A stretch of DNA of 64,000 bases from Flavobacterium hibisci (GTDB lineage: Bacteria; Bacteroidota; Bacteroidia; Flavobacteriales; Flavobacteriaceae), in assembly GCF_020026925.1 (NCBI RefSeq), contig NZ_JAIQDW010000011.1, positions 105,166-169,165 on the forward strand. The letters are read 5' to 3'. Below, piece by piece: positions 59,169 to 64,000 of the stretch (the stretch's first letter is position 1; the number at the start of each line of letters is the position of its first letter). The position numbers and the translations under genes were made by a program. Under the pieces are notes generated by a model. That model did not search any database. It saw only the letters and a program-made list of their open reading frames with translations, and had not been told where the DNA came from.

Positions 59169-59603
59169 TTAAACTGCTCTTAATCCCGTTGTAATTGCGA
59201 ATCTATTCCATGAGTTTATCGTGATAATGGTAAGGATAATTTCAGCCAGATATTTTTCATCAAATAGACGGGCAGCATTTTGATAAACTTCATCAGAAAC
59301 ATGATTACTAATTAATGTTACTTGCTCTGTTAAAGCTAAAATTGCTTTTTCTTCTTCTGTAAAAACATCAGCTTCTCGCCAAGCACTGGTAAGGTAAATG
59401 CGCTGTTCGGTTTCGCCTAATTTTCGGGCATCCGCTGTATGCATATTGATGCAAAAAGCACATCCGTTTATTTGTGAAGCACGAATTTTAATTAGCTCTT
59501 TATAAGTTGAAGTTAGTGAAGTTGTAGAAATGTATTTTTCTAAATTCATTAAGGCTTGATAGGCCTCTGGGGCAACTTGCGGAATAACTATTCTTGAATT
59601 CAT
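59169..59603 (-). CDS. AhpD-like/carboxymuconolactone decarboxylase family protein
   Basis: This 144-residue cytoplasmic protein shows the family pattern ELIKIRASQINGCAFCINMH, with the CxxC and His of the AhpD-type redox site, and LTSAWREADVFTEEEKAILA, then INSWNRFAITTGL. Such proteins reduce peroxides or act in general oxidative stress, although many are uncharacterised. A Crp/Fnr-type regulator gene lies 78 nt upstream in the same direction, an arrangement often seen in Flavobacterium. Confidence 0.92.
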   Translation of the reverse strand: MNSRIVIPQVAPEAYQALMNLEKYISTTSLTSTYKELIKIRASQINGCAFCINMHTADARKLGETEQRIYLTSAWREADVFTEEEKAILALTEQVTLISNHVSDEVYQNAARLFDEKYLAEIILTIITINSWNRFAITTGLRAV

Positions 59604-59681
59604 TTTTATATGTTTTAAAGTTCATTACAAAGGTCAGTGATGTATACTTTAAAAAACTTGAACTGCTTCAAGAAATTCAGG

Positions 59682-60254
59682 TCAGATTTTGCCGGATCTT
59701 ATTTTACTCATGAATTCTGCAGAAAAATCTAAATAGGAGGCAAGCATGTATTGAGGGACCCGCTGTACAAAATCTGGTTGCTGGTTTTTGAAATGATTGT
59801 ATCTCTCTTCAGCCGACATAGTAAATAGAAATTTAATGCGCATTTGTGCGGCGCCAAAAGATTTTTGGGAAACAATTCTGAAGTATCTTTCCAGTTTGGG
59901 AATTTGAATTATAAGGGATTCTAATATATTTTTTTCTAATGCTATAATTTCGCAGTTCTCAACAGTTTGTATATAGAAATGTGAAGGACTATTATTATGA
60001 TAACTTAAATAATCAGTTATCCACCAGTTTTCAATTGCAAATTGCAGGGTTTGTTCCGTTCCTTTAGGATTGATAATATATTGGCGCATGCAGCCTTTTG
60101 TGACGAAATACATAGTACTGCAGATTTGGCCTTCTTGTAATAAGTGTTCTTTCTTTTTTACTTTTGAAAGGATGAGGCTCGATTCCAGAATATCAATTTC
60201 ATCAGAATTTAATATTACGAATTTCTCTATATGGTTTAGAAGGGCTGTAAACAT
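59682..60254 (-). CDS. Crp/Fnr-family transcription regulator
   Basis: This 190-residue protein has an N-terminal cyclic-nucleotide-binding jelly-roll (about 15-125): KKKEHLLQEGQICSTMYFVT, KGCMRQYIINPKGTEQTLQF. The typical Arg for cAMP binding is not evident, so it may bind another ligand or none. The C-terminus (about 145-190) is a helix-turn-helix region with RVPQYMLASYLDFSAEFMSK, ending IRSGKI. It probably regulates itself and the AhpD-like gene. Confidence 0.88.
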   Translation of the reverse strand: MFTALLNHIEKFVILNSDEIDILESSLILSKVKKKEHLLQEGQICSTMYFVTKGCMRQYIINPKGTEQTLQFAIENWWITDYLSYHNNSPSHFYIQTVENCEIIALEKNILESLIIQIPKLERYFRIVSQKSFGAAQMRIKFLFTMSAEERYNHFKNQQPDFVQRVPQYMLASYLDFSAEFMSKIRSGKI

Positions 60255-60308
60255 ATAATTTATTACGGAGTAATATTGCCCAAAGATAAATCAGATTTGT
60301 TATAAAAA

Positions 60309-60338
60309 CAAAAACCCAATCGAATGATTGGGTTTTTT
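60309..60338 (-). terminator. Terminator of the thrS-infC-rpmI-rplT operon
   Basis: AAAACCCAATC at 60311-60321 pairs with GATTGGGTTTT at 60326-60336 around GAAT; on the minus strand a T-rich tail follows. It lies 40 nt after the rplT stop. Confidence 0.85.
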
Positions 60339-60377
60339 ATGATAAGTAAGTAATCTTAAATTGAGTTTATAAAACGT

Positions 60378-60722
60378 TTATTTTACTTTATTAAGAATCG
60401 CTTTGAAAGCTTCTGGGTGGTTCATAGCTAAATCTGCAAGAACTTTACGGTTCAATTCGATTCCATTAGCTTTAACTTTACCCATGAATTGAGAATAAGA
60501 CATTCCTTCTAATCTGGCTCCAGCGTTGATACGTTGAATCCATAAAGCACGGAAATTTCTTTTATTTTGTTTTCTATCGCGGTAAGCGTAGCACATTGCT
60601 TTCTCTACTGCATTCTTAGCAACTGTCCAAACGTTTTTACGTCTTCCAAAGAAACCTTTGGCTTGCTTCATTATCTTTTTTCTTCTTGCTCTTTTAGCAA
60701 CTGAATTTACCGATCTTGGCAT
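60378..60722 (-). CDS. rplT: 50S ribosomal protein L20
   Basis: This 114-residue basic protein has the full L20 pattern: [60 protein letters not shown] and [21 protein letters not shown]20 binds 23S rRNA early in 50S assembly and in many bacteria represses its own operon. It is the last gene of the translation operon, 101 nt after rpmI. Confidence 0.98.
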   Translation of the reverse strand: MPRSVNSVAKRARRKKIMKQAKGFFGRRKNVWTVAKNAVEKAMCYAYRDRKQNKRNFRALWIQRINAGARLEGMSYSQFMGKVKANGIELNRKVLADLAMNHPEAFKAILNKVK

Positions 60723-60823
60723 AATTTTAATGTGTTTTTGTAGCAGGCGTCCCGAATTAAATCAAGGGAACTTAAAAGCCATACTCCAAGGTTATATAAA
60801 TAATTTTTTAACCTAAAGAATTA

Positions 60824-61021
60824 TTAGATAATTCTTAATTGTTGTTTAATGCTTTTCATATCTGTTTGGTGAACTAGCGCTGAGTGTGTCAAAGCTAATT
60901 TACGTTTTTTAGATTTTTTAGTCAAGATGTGACTTTTAAAAGCATGCTTTCTTTTAATCTTTCCAGAACCAGTAACTTTAAAACGTTTCTTGGCGCTAGA
61001 TTTTGTTTTCATTTTAGGCAT
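60824..61021 (-). CDS. rpmI: 50S ribosomal protein L35
   Basis: This 65-residue, highly basic protein has the L35 signature [20 protein letters not shown], then [20 protein letters not shown]. Length and order next to rplT are standard. The 97-nt gap from infC holds no gene. Confidence 0.98.
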   Translation of the reverse strand: MPKMKTKSSAKKRFKVTGSGKIKRKHAFKSHILTKKSKKRKLALTHSALVHQTDMKSIKQQLRII

Positions 61022-61118
61022 TTTTCCTAGTGTTTTAATTTATTCTTACTTACTTATGCTTTTGTTTCAAGTTTTATGTTTCATATTCAAAGTTGAATAC
61101 TGAAACTGTAAACCGAGA

Positions 61119-61676
61119 CTATTTCTTTTTCTTCGGAGCAATGAACATAATCATTCTCTTTCCTTCTAAAACAGGCATAGCTTCCACTTTGCCATGCTCT
61201 TCTAGGTCAGTTGCCAAACGTAATAATAAAATTTGACCTTGATCTTTATAGATGATCGAACGTCCTTTGAAGAATACAAAAGCTTTTAATTTTGCACCTT
61301 CTTTAAGGAACTTTTCAGCATTCTTTCTTTTAAATTCGTAATCATGCTCATCAGTCTGAGGACCAAATCTAATTTCTTTTACGACAACCTGAGACGACTT
61401 AGCTTTTAAAACCTTATCACGTTTCTTTTGCTCGTAAACAAATTTCTTGTAATCCATGATTTTACAAACCGGCGGTTCTGCGTTTGGCGAAATCTCAACT
61501 AAATCCAATTCAAATTGATCTGCTAAACGTAAAGCCTCTGCTAGTTTAAAAACACCAGGTTCGATGTTTTCACCCACTAGTCTCACTTCTTGCACCCCAC
61601 GAATGTTGTTATTTATTCTGTGTGCATCTTTTTTTTCTACTCGAGGTTGAAAACCTCTGTTACTTCTTATTGCTAT
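61119..61676 (-). CDS. infC: Translation initiation factor IF-3 (non-AUG start)
   Basis: The conserved body reads [60 protein letters not shown] and [15 protein letters not shown] at 61593-61595 would start the protein after the family's N-terminal segment. Upstream in the same frame the sequence continues [27 protein letters not shown], the normal flavobacterial N-terminus, with no ATG, GTG or TTG where the family begins. The first codon is then ATA at 61674-61676, giving 185 residues. Rare AUU/AUA/AUC starts in infC are known to allow IF-3 to control its own translation. It lies 16 nt after thrS. Confidence 0.93.
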   Translation of the reverse strand: MAIRSNRGFQPRVEKKDAHRINNNIRGVQEVRLVGENIEPGVFKLAEALRLADQFELDLVEISPNAEPPVCKIMDYKKFVYEQKKRDKVLKAKSSQVVVKEIRFGPQTDEHDYEFKRKNAEKFLKEGAKLKAFVFFKGRSIIYKDQGQILLLRLATDLEEHGKVEAMPVLEGKRMIMFIAPKKKK

Positions 61677-61692
61677 GACTTTATAATTTAAG

Positions 61693-63639
61693 TTAAACTG
61701 TAAAAACTTTTAATGTTTTATTTATTTCTTCGTTTACAATTCTGACAAATTCCTCGATTGTAACTGTAATATTTCCTTTTCCTTCTTGTCCATGACGACG
61801 AATAGAAATCGTTGCGTTTTTCTCTTCTTCTTCACCAACAATAAGCATAAACGGTATTTTCTGCATTTCTGCATCTCTAATTTTCTTACCAATAGTCTCG
61901 TTTCGGTTATCAATTAGGGCGCGAATTTCGTGATTTTCTAGCAAATCTAAAACTTTTTTAGCATAATTTTCATATTTCTCACTCAAAGACAATATAATAG
62001 CTTGCTCAGGCATTAGCCAAAGTGGGAAATTTCCTGCTGTATGCTCTAGTAAAATTGCTATAAAACGTTCCATAGATCCAAAAGGAGCTCGGTGAATCAT
62101 AACAGGGCGATGTAGTTCATTGTCAGCACCTTTGTAAGTTAATTCAAAACGTTCTGGTAAGTTATAATCTACCTGAATTGTACCCAATTGCCATTGTCTT
62201 CCTAATGCATCTTTAACCATGAAATCAAGTTTTGGACCGTAAAAAGCTGCTTCGCCGTATTCTACAACTGTATTAAGGCCTTTGTCTCTGGCTGCATTGA
62301 TGATCGCATTTTCTGCTTTCTCCCAATTTTCATCTGTACCAATATACTTTTCTCTGTCTTCTTGATCTCTCAATGAAATTTGAGCAGTAAAGTTTTCAAA
62401 ACCTAATGAGCCAAATACATATAATACAAGGTCAATTACTTTTTTGAACTCTTCGTCTAATTGCTCCGGAGTACAGAAAATATGCGCATCATCCTGAGTA
62501 AATCCTCTAACACGAGTTAAACCATGTAGTTCCCCAGATTGCTCATATCTATATACTGTGCCAAATTCAGCATAACGCTTTGGTAAATCTTTGTAAGACC
62601 ATGGTCTTACATTGTAAATTTCACAGTGGTGAGGACAGTTCATTGGTTTCAATAGAAACTCTTCGCCTTCTGCAGGAGTATGAATTGGCTGAAAACTATC
62701 AGCACCATATTTTGCATAGTGACCAGAAGTAACATATAATTCTTTTTGTCCAATATGAGGAGTCACAACTTGTTCGTATCCGGCTTTCTTCTGAGCCCTC
62801 TTTAAGAATTGCTCCAAACGATCTCTTAACGCTGCTCCTTTTGGTAGCCATAAAGGTAAACCTTGGCCAACTTTCTGTGAGAAAGCAAACAACTCAAGTT
62901 CTTTTCCTAATTTACGGTGATCACGACGTTTTGCTTCTTCAAGAAGTTCAAGATATTCAGTTAGATCTTTTTGTTTTGGAAAAGAAGTTCCATAAACACG
63001 AGTCAACTGTTTGTTTTTCTCATCACCTCTCCAGTAAGCGCCGGCAACACTCATTATTTTTACAGCCTTGATGATTCCAGTATTCGGAATATGTCCACCA
63101 CGGCATAAATCAGTAAAAGTTGCGTGATCACAGAAAGTAATAGTTCCGTCTTCAAGATTTGAAATTAATTCAGTCTTGTAAACGTTGTCTTTGTACATTT
63201 CCAAAGCTTCCGCTTTACTTACCGGACGCATTTTAAAATCGTATTTTCCTCTTGAAATCTCAAGAATACGGTCTTCGATTTTTTTAAAATCAGCTTCAGA
63301 AATTTTCTGGTCTTCAAAGTCCACATCATAATAGAATCCATTAGCAATTGCTGGTCCAAGAGTTAATTTAATTCCAGGATACAATTCCTCAAGAGCTTGA
63401 GCCATTACGTGCGAAGTGGAGTGCCAAAAGGCTTTTTTTCCTTCTGCATCATTCCAGGTATATAATATAAGATTACCGTCGGTCGTTAATGGAGTCTCGG
63501 TTTCAATAGTTGTACCATTAAAAGATGCAGAAATCACATTTCGTGCAAAACCTTCGCTAATGCTTTTAGCGACCTCCATTGGAGTTACGCCTGAGGCAAA
63601 CTCTCTAATTGACCCATCGGGTAAAGTAATCTTGATCAT
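61693..63639 (-). CDS. thrS: Threonyl-tRNA synthetase
   Basis: This 648-residue class II synthetase charges tRNA-Thr. Domains in order are TGS (about 1-60, [20 protein letters not shown]), the editing domain ([17 protein letters not shown] with the HxxxH metal/editing motif, and [12 protein letters not shown]), the catalytic core ([20 protein letters not shown] with zinc Cys, [24 protein letters not shown] motif 2, [18 protein letters not shown] motif 3) and the C-terminal anticodon domain ([20 protein letters not shown]). Length is normal. It leads the operon thrS-infC-rpmI-rplT, with a good promoter at 63660-63690. Confidence 0.97.
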   Translation of the reverse strand: MIKITLPDGSIREFASGVTPMEVAKSISEGFARNVISASFNGTTIETETPLTTDGNLILYTWNDAEGKKAFWHSTSHVMAQALEELYPGIKLTLGPAIANGFYYDVDFEDQKISEADFKKIEDRILEISRGKYDFKMRPVSKAEALEMYKDNVYKTELISNLEDGTITFCDHATFTDLCRGGHIPNTGIIKAVKIMSVAGAYWRGDEKNKQLTRVYGTSFPKQKDLTEYLELLEEAKRRDHRKLGKELELFAFSQKVGQGLPLWLPKGAALRDRLEQFLKRAQKKAGYEQVVTPHIGQKELYVTSGHYAKYGADSFQPIHTPAEGEEFLLKPMNCPHHCEIYNVRPWSYKDLPKRYAEFGTVYRYEQSGELHGLTRVRGFTQDDAHIFCTPEQLDEEFKKVIDLVLYVFGSLGFENFTAQISLRDQEDREKYIGTDENWEKAENAIINAARDKGLNTVVEYGEAAFYGPKLDFMVKDALGRQWQLGTIQVDYNLPERFELTYKGADNELHRPVMIHRAPFGSMERFIAILLEHTAGNFPLWLMPEQAIILSLSEKYENYAKKVLDLLENHEIRALIDNRNETIGKKIRDAEMQKIPFMLIVGEEEEKNATISIRRHGQEGKGNITVTIEEFVRIVNEEINKTLKVFTV

Positions 63640-63659
63640 TGTTTATAATTTTGTGAATG

Positions 63660-63690
63660 CAAATATACATGATTACAAAAATACATACAA
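63660..63690 (-). promoter_or_regulatory. Promoter of the thrS operon
   Basis: On the minus strand TTG (63690-63688), a 20-nt spacer and TATATTTG (63667-63660) match the Bacteroidota consensus, 20 nt before the thrS ATG. I see no T-box or other leader structure in the short 5' region. Confidence 0.7.
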
Positions 63691-63825
63691 TATATATGTA
63701 CAAGTTTACTTTATTATGTGTAAGTATAGTTTTTGCTGTAGTATATATAATTGTATTATGTGTTTTTAACTAAGACCTGTTGGGTTTTGTTTTTATATAT
63801 CTATTGTGATATATAAGTAGAGTTT

Positions 63826-63965
63826 GTCGGGCTGAGAGGAGTCGAAACCTTTGAGTCTCTAGAATAATAATCAAGTAGCTTATTCCCGCTATCCGCTTCA
63901 ATCTTTTGCTTTTTAAAGAAAAAAGCAAAAGGATTTCCTCTTCTATCGGGGCTAAAGAGGGTTTT
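63826..63965. repeat. Dispersed intergenic inverted-repeat element, right end of window
   Basis: CCCGCTATCCGC ... CTTTTGC near 63886-63914 and GCAAAAGGAT ... CTATCGGGG near 63928-63953 form a long imperfect hairpin. It is preceded by TTGTCGGGCTGAGAGGAGTC, another word typical of flavobacterial intergenic repeats. It shares GCTATCCGC/GCAAAAG words with 39440-39560. I see no gene in 63640-64000. Confidence 0.5.
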
Positions 63966-64000
63966 AGGGAATTTTGTTAGGAGAAAGAATGATATTGTCT

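Noticed and set aside
61119..61595. infC starting at the GTG at 61593-61595
   Set aside because: It would remove the conserved N-terminal segment, which is encoded in frame upstream back to an ATA codon.
63640..63692. A T-box or other leader riboswitch before thrS
   Set aside because: The mapped promoter leaves only about 10-15 nt of leader, too short for such a structure, and T-boxes are not typical of Bacteroidota.

Overview
The window reads as chromosomal DNA of a Flavobacterium-like member of the Bacteroidota. It is AT-rich and has Bacteroidota-type promoters (TTG, about 20 nt, TAnnTTTG). It encodes several type IX secretion system (T9SS) cargo proteins with type A or type B C-terminal sorting domains, a PorP/SprF partner protein, SprB-type repeat adhesins, and housekeeping genes (tgt, accA, dnaB, thrS-infC-rpmI-rplT) typical of this group. 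All product calls come from reading the translated sequence; no database search was run.

Layout. 1-1991: a very tightly packed minus-strand cassette of small proteins (DUF3892, DUF4236, Excalibur lipoprotein, TerB-like, coiled-coil membrane protein). 2152-4753: response regulator, TPR histidine kinase and a proline-tailed micro-lipoprotein. 5111-6175: an unrecognised one-TM protein. 6246-11606: PorP/SprF protein with a PKD/SprB-repeat giant adhesin (type B sorting domain). 11894-18630: LytS-type kinase, LytTR regulator and a 1328-residue leucine-rich surface protein. 18796-29012: a ten-gene minus-strand operon with a GMC dehydrogenase, its small subunit, cytochrome c, two Gfo/Idh/MocA oxidoreductases, three TIM-barrel isomerase-like proteins, a DUF1080 protein and an MFS permease. 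This looks like an oxidative (3-keto) glycoside or sugar catabolic pathway. 29501-33420: gene debris (a broken LRR gene and an IS30 fragment) next to a two-gene xylan locus (GH10 xylanase, GH62 arabinofuranosidase). 33569-33878: tRNA-Leu and two tRNA-Lys.

34005-45689 is mainly housekeeping: aroK, a phosphoribosyltransferase, an S4 protein, an FKBP-like lipoprotein, split transketolase, tgt, an LptF/G-like permease, an EamA exporter, accA and dnaB. 45782-53540 is the most unusual region. It is an apparent five-gene operon of two phage-tail-collar (Mdp-like) proteins, a periplasmic-binding-fold protein with no signal peptide, a formyltransferase, and a giant T9SS adhesin with twelve nearly identical 76-residue SprB repeats. 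54005-57641: two proteins sharing a C-terminal YDGTRPxPP module around a polytopic membrane protein, then a NarL-type two-component pair and a 41-residue membrane peptide. 57825-60254: a secreted protein of the so-called asparagine synthetase B type, an AhpD-like protein and a Crp/Fnr-type regulator. 60378-63639: the translation operon thrS-infC-rpmI-rplT, in which infC appears to start at AUA.

Three histidine kinase/response regulator pairs each lie beside genes for secreted or surface proteins, suggesting local control of envelope functions. Dispersed intergenic repeats occur at 35036-35170, 39440-39726, 40911-40952 and 63826-63965.
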